Shown piece after piece: positions 38,610 to 48,895 of a stretch of 64,000 nt of DNA. The stretch comes from Aquimarina sp. RZ0 (GTDB lineage: Bacteria; Bacteroidota; Bacteroidia; Flavobacteriales; Flavobacteriaceae), in contig NZ_VTZU01000032.1 of NCBI RefSeq assembly GCF_008370685.1, forward strand, positions 1-64,000, given 5' to 3'. Position numbers and translations under genes: made by a program. Positions within the stretch are counted from its first letter, which is position 1. Each line of letters begins with the position of its first letter. The notes beneath the pieces are model-generated. The model did not search any database and was not told the origin of the DNA. It saw only the letters and a program-made list of their open reading frames with translations.

Positions 38610-40424
38610 ATGTCAGCAATAGCAACTGTAGATGGTCACGAAGAAGATCACGGACATCATCATAAAGAGACATTTATCACTAAATATATTTTTAGTCAGG
38701 ATCATAAAATGATCTCAAAACAGTATTTAGTTACTGGTTTGATTATGGGGATTATTGGTATAGCCATGTCTATATTGTTTAGATTACAATTAGCCTGGCC
38801 TGATCATAAGTTTACTATTTTTGAAGTATTATTAGGAAAATTTGGAACCGATGGAGTAATGGATCCAAGTATGTATCTTGCCTTGGTAACTATCCATGGT
38901 ACTATTATGGTATTCTTCGTACTTACGGCGGGATTAAGTGGTACGTTTAGTAACCTTTTGATTCCATTACAGATTGGTGCGAGAGACATGGCTTCAGGGT
39001 TCTTAAATATGATTTCTTACTGGTTGTTTTTCTTAAGTAGTGTAATTATGGTACTTTCTCTTTTTGCAGAGGCAGGTCCTGCATCAGCAGGGTGGACTAT
39101 CTATCCTCCATTAAGTGCATTACCACAGGCAATCGGTGGATCAGGAACAGGGATGACATTGTGGTTAGTCTCTATGGCTATTTTTATTGCATCTTCTTTA
39201 TTAGGTTCATTAAATTATGTAGTAACCGTGATTAATTTACGAACCAAAGGCATGTCTATGACACGTATGCCATTAACAATCTGGGCATTTTTTGTGACAG
39301 CTATTATTGGTATTGTATCATTCCCGGTATTACTATCTGCAGCTTTGTTATTAATTATGGATAGAGGTTTTGGCACTTCTTTTTACTTAAGTGATATTTA
39401 TATTGCAGGTGAAGTATTGCATAATCAAGGAGGATCTCCGGTTCTCTTCGAACATTTATTTTGGTTCTTAGGGCATCCAGAAGTATACATTGTATTATTA
39501 CCGGCATTAGGAATCACTTCAGAGATTATTGCTACAAATTCTCGTAAACCAATATTTGGATATCGAGCGATGGTTGCTTCTATTCTGGCAATTGCATTTT
39601 TATCTACAATTGTTTGGGGACATCATATGTTTATATCAGGGATGAATCCATTTTTAGGTTCTGTATTTACATTTACAACATTATTAATTGCGATACCATC
39701 AGCGGTAAAATCATTTAATTATATAACGACATTATGGAAAGGTAACCTGCAGTTAAACCCTGCAATGCTCTTTTCTATAGGATTAGTATCTACATTTATA
39801 ACAGGAGGTCTTACAGGGATTATTCTAGGGGATAGTACATTAGATATCAATGTGCACGATACATATTTTGTAGTAGCTCACTTTCACCTGGTGATGGGTA
39901 TATCTGCATTATATGGTTTATTTGCAGGAGTATATCACTGGTTTCCTAAGATGTATGGTAAGATGATGAATAAGAATCTTGGGTATATACATTTCTGGGT
40001 GACAGCAGTAGGAGCTTATGGAGTATTTTTCCCAATGCACTTTATAGGAATGGCGGGACTGCCAAGACGTTATTATACCAATAGTTACTTTCCTTATTTT
40101 GATGATTTGTCTGATACAAATGTGTTGATTACTGTTTTTGCATTAATCACGGCAGCAGCTCAGTTGGTGTTCTTATATAATTTTATAGTTTCTATTTTCT
40201 ACGGAAAGAAAGCAGTGCAGAATCCTTGGAGTTCTAATACTATGGAGTGGACAACACCTGTGGAGCATATCCACGGAAACTGGCCTGGAGCTATTCCTCA
40301 CGTATATAGATGGCCTTATGATTATAGTAAAACCAATGAAGATGGAGAATATGTTATAGCAGGACAGGATTATGTTTCTCAAATTACTCCGTTGCAAGAT
40401 GGAGAAGAAGAGATGCATCATTAA
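38610..40424 (+). CDS. coxA: Cytochrome c oxidase subunit I
   Basis: The 604-residue catalytic haem-copper oxidase subunit, about 12 membrane helices. It reduces oxygen to water and pumps protons. Haem and copper ligands are in VTIHGTIMVFFV, LGHPEVYIVLLPALG (His-Pro-Glu-Val with the cross-linked Tyr), WGHHMFISGM and HDTYFVVAHFHLVMG. The Glu in GHPEV marks an A1-type oxidase. The N-terminal tail is His-rich (DGHEEDHGHHH). It is the last gene of the act-cox operon, with a terminator 30 bases after its stop. Subunits III and IV are not in this window. Confidence 0.96.
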   Translation: MSAIATVDGHEEDHGHHHKETFITKYIFSQDHKMISKQYLVTGLIMGIIGIAMSILFRLQLAWPDHKFTIFEVLLGKFGTDGVMDPSMYLALVTIHGTIMVFFVLTAGLSGTFSNLLIPLQIGARDMASGFLNMISYWLFFLSSVIMVLSLFAEAGPASAGWTIYPPLSALPQAIGGSGTGMTLWLVSMAIFIASSLLGSLNYVVTVINLRTKGMSMTRMPLTIWAFFVTAIIGIVSFPVLLSAALLLIMDRGFGTSFYLSDIYIAGEVLHNQGGSPVLFEHLFWFLGHPEVYIVLLPALGITSEIIATNSRKPIFGYRAMVASILAIAFLSTIVWGHHMFISGMNPFLGSVFTFTTLLIAIPSAVKSFNYITTLWKGNLQLNPAMLFSIGLVSTFITGGLTGIILGDSTLDINVHDTYFVVAHFHLVMGISALYGLFAGVYHWFPKMYGKMMNKNLGYIHFWVTAVGAYGVFFPMHFIGMAGLPRRYYTNSYFPYFDDLSDTNVLITVFALITAAAQLVFLYNFIVSIFYGKKAVQNPWSSNTMEWTTPVEHIHGNWPGAIPHVYRWPYDYSKTNEDGEYVIAGQDYVSQITPLQDGEEEMHH

Positions 40425-40454
40425 AAAGAATATAGATATATTATATAGATATAA

Positions 40455-40486
40455 AAAAAGCTTTTCATGAAAATGAAAAGCTTTTT
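40455..40486 (+). terminator. Terminator of the act-cox operon
   Basis: AAAAAGCTTTTCAT (40455-40468) pairs with ATGAAAAGCTTTTT (40473-40486) around GAAA. The T run is inside and just after the stem. It lies about 30 bases after coxA. Confidence 0.88.
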
Positions 40487-40559
40487 ATGTTTGTACAAGA
40501 CCATTTTTGTTTTAACATTATGCAAATGAAAAAGAATGGAGCGTGTACTGTGTGATTCT

Positions 40560-43445
40560 TTATAAAATAAAATTTAATCGCGTGTACACATATCTTCCTG
40601 TAAAGCCATAAGGCACAAATCCAGAATATGGAAATACACCATTCCTGCTCATTGACTTGAACCGTTTTTCTGGATAGATATTGAATAGATTATTAGAACC
40701 TACAGCAATTCGTAACTTATCAGACATGAGTTTATAACTTACTTCCATATCATTGATAAGTTGACCTCCATAAGTATGATCAAATTCTGGTCGATTGTTA
40801 GCAAAACGCTCAGAAGCGGTGATTTCTCCATAATAGATCGATTTTATAAGAACATTCAACTTAGATCTTTCGTAATTAATAATAAAGTTTCCTACACTGG
40901 AAGGAGCACTATTCTCTATGCGCACCTGATTGCTATGTCCTAATAAAGGAGTTTCTGAAAAAGGTGTCAGTTCCTCAGGTGTTTCAATTTGTTTTTCATT
41001 GGTAATACGTGTGCTATTAAAATTGGCAGATACTGTAAATCCAAGCTTGTTTTCTATGACGCCTCCAAATGTTACATTATAATTGATTAATATATCAAGG
41101 CCTCGGGTGCGCGTATCCAATCCATTAGTAAAATAATTTACCTGAGTAATACCTGAACCAGGAGCAATGGTTTCTAGAAAATTTGCCAAGAGATTTTGAC
41201 CGCCTTCCTGGATACCCGCAAATTGTTCTGACAAAATAATTCTGTCATTTACATTTGTTTGATATGCGTCAATAGTGATAGATAAATCTTTTGTGTTGTA
41301 AGTAATTCCGCCGCTAATATTAGTTGCTTTTTCTGGATTTAATTCTCTGGCACCTATTGCTCTGGCAATTTCTGTATCCACTGGGAAAGTTCCTGTTTGT
41401 TGTAAGGAACCATCTCCTGCGGGCTGTAATGAACGATTAGAATAGTTTTGTTGGGCGAGTGCAGGTGCTCTAAAACCTGTGCTTGTGGAGGATCGTATTG
41501 CCATTCCTTCAGTTATTTCCCATCTACCAGATAGTTTCCCATTGACAGTACTCCCAAAATCAGAGTAATTTTCAAAACGACCCGCAACTCCAATAGTTAA
41601 TGATGGGATAATATCAGTTTCTAGATCTGTATAAAAGGAAATATTAGACCGGTTTGCGGTTGTGGCGTCCAGGTCAGAAAAACTAGGCACACACTGCGTA
41701 CCAATAATAGCTTCTCCTCCTGCATTAGGGCCATCAATTATAGGCACACCTCCATTGGTAAATGCAGCAGGTTCACCAGCATATATCTCATAGCTCTCAT
41801 ATCTGAATTCTGATCCAAAAGCCAGATTGAGGGGAGAAGCCAGATTGATGTCAATACTTCTGCTAATATCAATATTTGTGGAAGCTTGTAAAAACCGTGT
41901 ACCTCCGCCATCAAAGTCAGTCTGAGGTCTCAAACCTGTATTGGATACGTTTTGATTATCGCCTAATGATACGTTCAATGTTTCTCCTCTAAAATTGAAA
42001 TCACCAAAACCAACAGACTCACTTAGATCATAGTTCCATTTTCCGAACGAACCTTTGATACCAGCAGAACCAGAATAATCTTTTAGAATAGGGGTAATAT
42101 TAGGTAAGTATCCATCAGGACGTATGGATCGCACATTGTTATTAGATCTTGGTTCTCTCCAGAAACAGGGGCCACGACCTTCTCTTCTGCTCACTCCTCC
42201 AAAAAGATATACCTCATGATCATCTGTAATAGGATATTCTGCATTAATAAAACCGCTAATATCTGTTAGCTCACTTTTTCCAAACCACCAGTTCTCACGA
42301 TCAAAACTGGCTTCTCTGGGATCAATTGTAGTGTCAGGTAAATCCAGTTCAGTGGGATTTCCGGTTTGCTCACCATTCGCTAATGTTCCAAAATATTGAT
42401 ATACCGGATCTAATCCCGCTCTGTCAGATCTTCCTTGTTTCCAAAATTGTAGTGAGGCATTAATGTTTCCTTTCCCAAGATCAAACCCTTTAGAAATACC
42501 AACAATTAAAGATTCTCCGTCTGTATGGGTAATATCCTCTTCGGTACGCACCCAATCCTTTACAAAAAGCCCTGGTTGAAAATCAGCATCTGATTGTCCG
42601 GCAATTAACCCTTCACCTGGGGCATATCCTCTTCGTTCTGTACTGAGGTTTTGTCCGGCAGTAACTGTGACATTAAGTTTTTTGTTTTTTTTCAATACGA
42701 TATTGACTACTCCTGCTATGGCATCAGAACCATATTGGGCAGATGCACCATCTCTTAGTACTTCTATTCGTTCAATTGCTGAAGGAGGAATACTGTTTAG
42801 ATCTACATTTACAGAACCACGAGCCTGTTCATTATCGTTAACTACAGGAGAGATATGTCGTCGTTTACCGTTCACCAATACTAATACATGTTCTGATCCA
42901 AGACCTCTTAAATTAAAAGGACGAACATAATCTGTTCCATCTGTGATACTATTTTTAAAAGAAGTCAATGACGGGATTAATGATTGTAGTAATTCTACAG
43001 TTTGTGTGGTTCCTGAGGATACAATTTGTTCCTGTCCAATAACATCGATTGGGACCGTAGATTTTATAACGGTTCGGTTTTTTCTCCTGGTTCCCAAAAC
43101 TACCAGTTCATCTAAACTGACAGCTGCATTATTGAGTATGAGATCGTTCAATTGTAATGTCTGTCCTTCTTTGAGGTCGATTGCTACAGTTAGATCTTCA
43201 TATCCAAGGTAACTGATTTTTAAGGTGTAGCTTCCCGGTGGAATACCTAGATCGAATTTGCCTTCAAAATCTGTAATAGATGCATGCTCAGTGTTTATCG
43301 CCACAATTGTAGCTCCTATTAATGCTTCTGTATTATTATTAATAACACGCCCTTTAATATTTTGGGCGGTTATCTGAAAAGATATTCCTGTAAAGAGGAT
43401 GAAAAAAAGTATGAAATTTATGCTTTTATGCTTTGATAGTTTCAT
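40560..43445 (-). CDS. TonB-dependent outer-membrane receptor
   Basis: A 961-residue receptor. A signal peptide is followed by a carboxypeptidase-regulatory-like domain (28-110, starting NIKGRVINNNTEALIGATI). A TonB-box-like SLDELVVLGTRRKNRT leads into the plug (GLGSEHVLVLVNGKRR; IERIEVLRDGASAQYGSDAIAGVVNI), and a 22-strand barrel ends in YTRLNFIL. No SusD partner lies next to it, so a siderophore, vitamin or oligopeptide/saccharide ligand are all possible. It is oriented against the respiratory operon and is followed by a 1.1 kb empty gap. It is probably monocistronic. Confidence 0.92.
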   Translation of the reverse strand: MKLSKHKSINFILFFILFTGISFQITAQNIKGRVINNNTEALIGATIVAINTEHASITDFEGKFDLGIPPGSYTLKISYLGYEDLTVAIDLKEGQTLQLNDLILNNAAVSLDELVVLGTRRKNRTVIKSTVPIDVIGQEQIVSSGTTQTVELLQSLIPSLTSFKNSITDGTDYVRPFNLRGLGSEHVLVLVNGKRRHISPVVNDNEQARGSVNVDLNSIPPSAIERIEVLRDGASAQYGSDAIAGVVNIVLKKNKKLNVTVTAGQNLSTERRGYAPGEGLIAGQSDADFQPGLFVKDWVRTEEDITHTDGESLIVGISKGFDLGKGNINASLQFWKQGRSDRAGLDPVYQYFGTLANGEQTGNPTELDLPDTTIDPREASFDRENWWFGKSELTDISGFINAEYPITDDHEVYLFGGVSRREGRGPCFWREPRSNNNVRSIRPDGYLPNITPILKDYSGSAGIKGSFGKWNYDLSESVGFGDFNFRGETLNVSLGDNQNVSNTGLRPQTDFDGGGTRFLQASTNIDISRSIDINLASPLNLAFGSEFRYESYEIYAGEPAAFTNGGVPIIDGPNAGGEAIIGTQCVPSFSDLDATTANRSNISFYTDLETDIIPSLTIGVAGRFENYSDFGSTVNGKLSGRWEITEGMAIRSSTSTGFRAPALAQQNYSNRSLQPAGDGSLQQTGTFPVDTEIARAIGARELNPEKATNISGGITYNTKDLSITIDAYQTNVNDRIILSEQFAGIQEGGQNLLANFLETIAPGSGITQVNYFTNGLDTRTRGLDILINYNVTFGGVIENKLGFTVSANFNSTRITNEKQIETPEELTPFSETPLLGHSNQVRIENSAPSSVGNFIINYERSKLNVLIKSIYYGEITASERFANNRPEFDHTYGGQLINDMEVSYKLMSDKLRIAVGSNNLFNIYPEKRFKSMSRNGVFPYSGFVPYGFTGRYVYTRLNFIL

Positions 43446-44562
43446 AATGATTGGTTTTAAAATAAAATAATACGTTAGTATTTTATTAATTCTTGATATG
43501 ATATTGATAGCAATCGTAAAGGAATATAGGTAGCAGTAGTTTTTACTTGTAAAGGCGCATTATACTTTGATAAATAGAATACAGCGAGTTTTACCAGATG
43601 CATTTTACTAAATGTAATATGCCCTCTTTTGATTAAGATGTGAACTAAATCTCTATGTTTTGGAAATATTTTATTCCAGTTTTGTGGCTAGATTTAGTAT
43701 GCGTATAATAAAGTCAATTCAGGATGAATGAAATATATAAGCTGTTTTTTTTAGTTACTTTGTTGGTATGAATTTGAAGTAGATTGCGGTTGTTCCGAAA
43801 TTTCATACGTTGTATAGGTAAGAAATTAGTTCAAGTTATGATCATAAATTTATGTCTGGCTAGTCTGATCTGGGAACTATCTACATAAATCAGGAAGTAC
43901 GAAACCGAGACGATTCTTGATCATTCGTGAGCAACTTAAAAAAACTAACAAATCATTGTATATTCTGAATTTACTAATTATGACTATAGATTACATCAAA
44001 TAATGCTACTTAAAAATTCTTTTCTATGCTAAATAAAGAGAATACGTTTGCTGTTTCTGGAAAAATCTTAATTTTCTAACCACATTAATTCCCTATAACT
44101 ATTAGGAATAGCGCAATGTAATTGATTATTAATTGTTTAATAGTAATGTTTTCTAATTAGTACCCTTTTCTGATTTAAAATTACCTGTTAAAGTTTGCTC
44201 TTTTTCGTTTATATTTCAAAATAAAAAGAAATTGTAGAGATACTTTATTTTCTTTTTGTCTAAACAAGAAATTACTACTTCTATTTGAGTATTTCTAAAA
44301 TAGAATTGGTATAAGAATTACTAATACTTCGTATTGTGATTTCCAAAATTAGGGATACGATTTTTGCAGTCGTAAACCACGATTCAGCAATTTGTAGTTG
44401 GGATCTCAATAATATTTTTAATTATATTACTGTTGTTGGGGTATCATGTGTGAGTACAGTAGCTAGATATATGTAAGCATAGTTTTAGGTTTTAAGATTA
44501 TTAATTAATGTTTTATAGTTATATTAACAAGTATATCTAAGATATCCCTACCCATAAAAATA
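43446..44562. other. 1.1 kb AT-rich region without a gene
   Basis: Both strands are open only in short scattered frames with no credible start or family. I see no repeat-family copy, tRNA or strong GC-rich hairpin. It contains the promoter of the TonB receptor on the minus strand at its left end, although no clear box was found, and the 3' end of the acid-sugar operon at its right. Confidence 0.5.
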
Positions 44563-45597
44563 TTATAGTGACTTAATATTTACGATGGTTTTTGTTTTGG
44601 ATGACTTATATATAGCTTCCTGAACTTTTAGTGTTTTTAGATAATCCTCTCCATCGGTTTCAAAATCCTTTCCGGAGATTAATCTATCTATATAATCTTT
44701 TTGAAAATTATAACAGCAATCTCCTGCAAAACCAGTATCATTATGGGAATATTCATGTTGTTTTTCTATCTCTCCTAGTTTTTGTATTGTTATTTTTCCG
44801 TCAGAATATAATCTGACAGAACCTTTGGAACCATCAATGAGGTATTCACCAAAAGTATATCTTGATTTTTTAAAATTGTTTTCGTTGTATCTATTTGCGT
44901 CCCACAGTGCGTGTGCATTATTCTCAAAATTTAGAATAACGACCGCAGAATCTTCTCCTTGTATCACAGGGTTTAATTTTTTTAGCATAGCAAATACACT
45001 ATTTATTTCTCCACCATGATATCTAAAAGTATCTATAAAATGTACGCCTGTTTCATAAATGAGTAGTTTTTTATAGTCTCTAAAATAAGGTTGCCTGCTT
45101 AGGTATGCATCAGCTCCCCAACCATCGCCCATTCTGGACCTGAAGTTCAAACTAAAAAGATCACCAATTTCATTATAGTCTATAATTTTTTTAATTTCCC
45201 GATGCCAGGGTTGAAAGCGAAAGTTCTCATGAACTGCAAATCGCACTTTTTTTTTTGTGATATAATCAACTAGTTTGATAGCTTCATCATATCTGGGAGC
45301 TAAAGGTTTTTGACATATAATAGCGATCCCCAGATCTGCAGCAAAACAGCACATCTCGTAATGAGTTTCTGGAGGTGTTATAATATCTACAAAATCAGGC
45401 ATTTCCTGAGTAAGCATTTCTTTATAATCAATATAGTACTTGTTTATATTATAAGTGTTCATAGTTGTCCTTGCTTCATCGGGATCAATACTGCATATTG
45501 CTGTAATTGTCACTTCTGGAATTCTGCTCCATGCTTCATATTGAAATTGACTAAAATAGCCACACCCAATAGCGACTCCTCTAAACTGTTTATTCAT
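44563..45597 (-). CDS. Gfo/Idh/MocA-family oxidoreductase
   Basis: A 344-residue NAD(P)-dependent dehydrogenase. The Rossmann N-terminus is FRGVAIGCGYFSQFQYEAW, with the conserved EKP-type motif present as CQKPLAPRYDEA near residue 95, and AVHENFRFQPWHREIKK follows. The C-terminal alpha/beta domain includes YETGVHFIDTFRYHGGE, whose His is a usual catalytic-site residue. Such enzymes oxidise or reduce sugars and sugar acids. It is the last gene of a minus-strand operon, overlapping the transporter by eight bases, which places it in the same acid-sugar pathway. The substrate is unknown. Confidence 0.88.
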   Translation of the reverse strand: MNKQFRGVAIGCGYFSQFQYEAWSRIPEVTITAICSIDPDEARTTMNTYNINKYYIDYKEMLTQEMPDFVDIITPPETHYEMCCFAADLGIAIICQKPLAPRYDEAIKLVDYITKKKVRFAVHENFRFQPWHREIKKIIDYNEIGDLFSLNFRSRMGDGWGADAYLSRQPYFRDYKKLLIYETGVHFIDTFRYHGGEINSVFAMLKKLNPVIQGEDSAVVILNFENNAHALWDANRYNENNFKKSRYTFGEYLIDGSKGSVRLYSDGKITIQKLGEIEKQHEYSHNDTGFAGDCCYNFQKDYIDRLISGKDFETDGEDYLKTLKVQEAIYKSSKTKTIVNIKSL

Positions 45598-46846
45598 TTA
45601 CAATGGTTTTATCAGGATTCATATTAAGCCAAAAAATGATGGAAATACCTGCAAGAATAGCAGCGATATAAAAAAAAGTATCGTTAGAGCCTGTCCATTT
45701 CTGTAAATATGGGAAAGCAAGTGCAGTAGTAAAAGAGCCAAGGTTTCCTGCCATATTCATCATTCCTGATACCTTACCCGCATGATTCTGTCCTATATCA
45801 ATACAAAATGACCAGGAAGGGCTGAGGGTCATATCAGCTCCAAAAATTGCTATTGATATACATAATACTGCCCCCAAGGGAGACTCCATATATAAACTTG
45901 AAATAATTCCTATAATGACCAGTACAAATCCTATAATAGCTGGAACTCTTCTTGAAAGTTTCCATTTTCCTTTTCTATAGATAGTATCTACCAGAAACCC
46001 AGAAACCCAATTGCCTACAGCACCTGCTAATAGTGGTAACATAGAGTAGAATCCTGCATCTACAAGGTTCAGACTATATTTTTGCTTAATATATGGGAAT
46101 AGCCAGGTAAGCGTGAAAAAAAATATAAAATTACTACCGATATATTGCCCCATAGCAAAAAGTACATTTTTAGAACTAAGTATTTTTTTAATAGATAACC
46201 CTTTTTTTGTCGAAATACTTTCTTTTTGACGGTTTTCGATGATATATTGTTTCTCTTCTTCAGGAATTCCCTGATGTTCTTCTGGAGTATTAGTAAAAAC
46301 AAAATAAAACATGATGGCAAATATGATTCCTATAGCTCCAAAAATGTAAAAGATATTTCTCCACCCAAAAATCTCTATCATATATGCGACTAGAGGTAAT
46401 GCAAATGCAGCTCCCAAACGAGATCCGGAAAAATTGATCCCTTGAAAAATACCGCGTTCTTTTAAAGGAACCCAGGAGAAGGCAGCTCTCGAAATATTAG
46501 GAAAGGCTCCTGCTTCTCCTGCGCCGAATATGAATCTAAAAAAAAGCATGGAAATATAATTCCAGGCAAACCCTGTTAATGATGTGAATACAGACCAGAT
46601 AACCATAATTGCAGTCATAACTTTGCGAACTCCATAGCGGTCACCCAGTGCTCCACCAGGAACCTGGAAGAGGGCATAACCTAAAGCAAATGCTCCCAAT
46701 ACCCACCCCATTTCTGTGTCTGTAAGACTTAAGTCTCTACCGATAGCGTCTTTTGCTGAGGAAATACACACTCTATCTATATACAATAAGAGTGTTATTA
46801 AAAAAGAACCAGCAAAGAATCCATATCTTTTTGAAGATGTTGTCAT
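45590..46846 (-). CDS. MFS transporter, anion:cation symporter type
   Basis: A 418-residue, 12-helix permease. The family pattern is clear: YIDRVCISSAKDAIGRDLSLTD near the N-terminus and GYALFQVPGGALGDRYGVRKV in loop 2-3, the latter being the MFS A motif. GAGEAGAFPNISRAAFSWVP in helix 5 is typical of ACS-family carriers for hexuronates, galactonate, tartrate and similar acids. It is inferred to import the substrate of the operon with protons. It overlaps the oxidoreductase by eight bases and starts one base after the kinase ends. Confidence 0.9.
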   Translation of the reverse strand: MTTSSKRYGFFAGSFLITLLLYIDRVCISSAKDAIGRDLSLTDTEMGWVLGAFALGYALFQVPGGALGDRYGVRKVMTAIMVIWSVFTSLTGFAWNYISMLFFRFIFGAGEAGAFPNISRAAFSWVPLKERGIFQGINFSGSRLGAAFALPLVAYMIEIFGWRNIFYIFGAIGIIFAIMFYFVFTNTPEEHQGIPEEEKQYIIENRQKESISTKKGLSIKKILSSKNVLFAMGQYIGSNFIFFFTLTWLFPYIKQKYSLNLVDAGFYSMLPLLAGAVGNWVSGFLVDTIYRKGKWKLSRRVPAIIGFVLVIIGIISSLYMESPLGAVLCISIAIFGADMTLSPSWSFCIDIGQNHAGKVSGMMNMAGNLGSFTTALAFPYLQKWTGSNDTFFYIAAILAGISIIFWLNMNPDKTIVNE

Positions 46847-46847
46847 A

Positions 46848-48248
46848 TCAAGATAATTTTTGTATTAATGTGTAAAGTGATTCCTCAGTACCTACATTTC
46901 CCGGAAAAACAATGTAAGGTATCTTCGGAAATTTTGTTTCTTTACCCATTTCCCAAACTGGGATACCGGGTAATATTTGTCCTAAAACTTTAGAGCGTTT
47001 CATACCCAGACCTTTGATTGCAATATCATGAGAAGTAATACCTCCTTTTGCTAAAATATATTTTGGTCTGGTAGAAATTTGTTTTAGTAATGTAACCAGT
47101 GCCATCGATACCTTGGTTGCAATAGCAATCGTAGTGTCAATATCTGATCCGGTAACTAATTTTCGACTGGTGTAAACAATTGTATTCTTACCTGATTTAA
47201 GATGTCGATCTGCTTTAGCAATGATAGTTTCGAGATAAGAAATTGAATTACTACCTAATATTTGATCTATGTGTATTTCTATTGTATTATTTATATCAGC
47301 CTGGCTTAATAAATATTTCAACTGTGCAGAAGATTTAGAAACATAAGACCCTATAATAAGTAAGCCTCCATTTTTAGTAGTGTTATGAAATAAATCCTTG
47401 GGATCTAGCAGCTCTTTTTTAGAAAGCCCAATGTAGCTTGGAACAAATGAACTTGAAGTTCTGTATAGGATTTTTTTGCCATTTTTTTCTGCCAGTAGTA
47501 ACGCCTGTGTAATTTTATCCAGATCATTATAATTAAGCGCATTGATGATACAATAGGTACCGTATGTCAGTGCCAAAATTTGTTTGCTTAATGAATGTAT
47601 ATCGAGCGTTCTTATTTCCGAAATCGAAAATGAAGCTATTTCTGATGCCTGTATGTTGCCGTTTGTTTTTTCTTCTATCCACTCTTTTAGATTAGCTTTG
47701 GTGTATCCAAAAGAATGATCTTTTGAAAAAGCTGTTTCATTAACAGGTGTCAAAGTACCCGAATCCAATATATAGTGAATATCATTTACAGTTATTCTGC
47801 CTCCCTCAAACATAACAGGTATAAATATGGTAAGAGTATTTAAAAAATCTTCAGAATGTTTTATAGCATTAATCTCTGCCGAGAAATGTCCTCTTAGTGT
47901 AGAATCACTTCTACTGATAATCGTATATCCACGTTGCGTTATTGCAGAGGCTTTGATTATATTTTTAGCTATTTTATGGTATATTTCAGATATTTCTGTA
48001 ACTCGGAGACTTCTGGAGTTTGTCAATATAAAAAATATGGGTGTCTTTTTTTTTAACTCATCAGTAAGCGTTTCTACATCCCAGACGGTTAACAAAGGTA
48101 TTCCATAAACTGTTTGATTACCAGTCGGATCATCGTCAATTACAATACAGGTTTTATGAAGACTTCTAAAAAGGATATCATTCTTATCTCTATAATTAGT
48201 TATATCGACAGCAGGTAATGTTTTTGATATGTCTGATATTGAATTCAT
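46848..48248 (-). CDS. Four-carbon acid sugar kinase family protein (DUF1537)
   Basis: A 466-residue ATP-dependent kinase of the family shown in other bacteria to phosphorylate D-threonate, L-threonate or D-erythronate at C4. The N-terminal substrate domain has VIDDDPTGNQT and SRSDSTLRGHF. The C-terminal nucleotide domain has LAKGGITSHDIAIKGLGMKRS, LPGIPVWEMGKE and VFPGNVGTEESL, all diagnostic. The reading frame overlaps the cyclase gene by four bases (ATGA). In known pathways a PdxA2-type dehydrogenase follows; here no pdxA2 is present, and a tartrate-dehydrogenase-type gene lies two genes upstream instead. Confidence 0.93.
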   Translation of the reverse strand: MNSISDISKTLPAVDITNYRDKNDILFRSLHKTCIVIDDDPTGNQTVYGIPLLTVWDVETLTDELKKKTPIFFILTNSRSLRVTEISEIYHKIAKNIIKASAITQRGYTIISRSDSTLRGHFSAEINAIKHSEDFLNTLTIFIPVMFEGGRITVNDIHYILDSGTLTPVNETAFSKDHSFGYTKANLKEWIEEKTNGNIQASEIASFSISEIRTLDIHSLSKQILALTYGTYCIINALNYNDLDKITQALLLAEKNGKKILYRTSSSFVPSYIGLSKKELLDPKDLFHNTTKNGGLLIIGSYVSKSSAQLKYLLSQADINNTIEIHIDQILGSNSISYLETIIAKADRHLKSGKNTIVYTSRKLVTGSDIDTTIAIATKVSMALVTLLKQISTRPKYILAKGGITSHDIAIKGLGMKRSKVLGQILPGIPVWEMGKETKFPKIPYIVFPGNVGTEESLYTLIQKLS

Positions 48249-48883
48249 GAATAATTTTCTATAGCGATTACTCTTGCAGGTGCACCATCTCCATTAGAAA
48301 TTTTTAAGGGTAATGCAATTAGTTCTATGGTATTGGATTGCACTGCATCAATATTGGTAAGCCCTTCGATAATCACAACGCTTTGCAGTAAGATCTGATG
48401 AATATTTGTAACTTCTTCTATATTATTTACATCTGCAACAGATGGTGGTTCTACACCAATCATTTTTACATTTTGTTTTACGCACCACAAAGCAAGCTCT
48501 TCACTTATTCTTGGCAGCTCATCTCTATAGATGGATGAATCAACATATCGAGACCAATCTGTCCAGAAAATCAAACTATCACCAGGTATAAACTGCTCTT
48601 TTATGTTTTTAGGAATATGATCAGAAGTTATTAATCCTTTAAATCCAATAGTACGTACATCGATGATCCAGGCTTTACCCATACAATCAGAAAGAGGAAT
48701 TTGATCTATTGTTTGATCACTTACATTAAAATGAGCAGGTGCATCCATATGTGTGCCGCAATGAGAATAAAAAGTGAGCGTACTGGCATTCCAGCCATCA
48801 TCTTTTACTGTTTTATTGGTTTTTTTGGTGAACCCATCCAGCTGATTTGTATAAGAAAGCGTAAGATCAACGATGTTTTTCAT
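48245..48883 (-). CDS. Cyclase-family hydrolase (kynurenine-formamidase-like)
   Basis: A 212-residue metal-dependent hydrolase. The family motif HxGTHxDxPxHF is present as SHCGTHMDAPAHF near residue 40, and later GVEPPSVADVN carries the family's conserved region. Members hydrolyse amide, lactone or formamide bonds. In this operon it could open a sugar-acid lactone before phosphorylation; that is inference. It lies 12 bases after the dehydrogenase and overlaps the kinase by four bases, so the three are co-translated. Confidence 0.85.
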   Translation of the reverse strand: MKNIVDLTLSYTNQLDGFTKKTNKTVKDDGWNASTLTFYSHCGTHMDAPAHFNVSDQTIDQIPLSDCMGKAWIIDVRTIGFKGLITSDHIPKNIKEQFIPGDSLIFWTDWSRYVDSSIYRDELPRISEELALWCVKQNVKMIGVEPPSVADVNNIEEVTNIHQILLQSVVIIEGLTNIDAVQSNTIELIALPLKISNGDGAPARVIAIENYS

Positions 48884-48895
48884 GATACAATGCTT

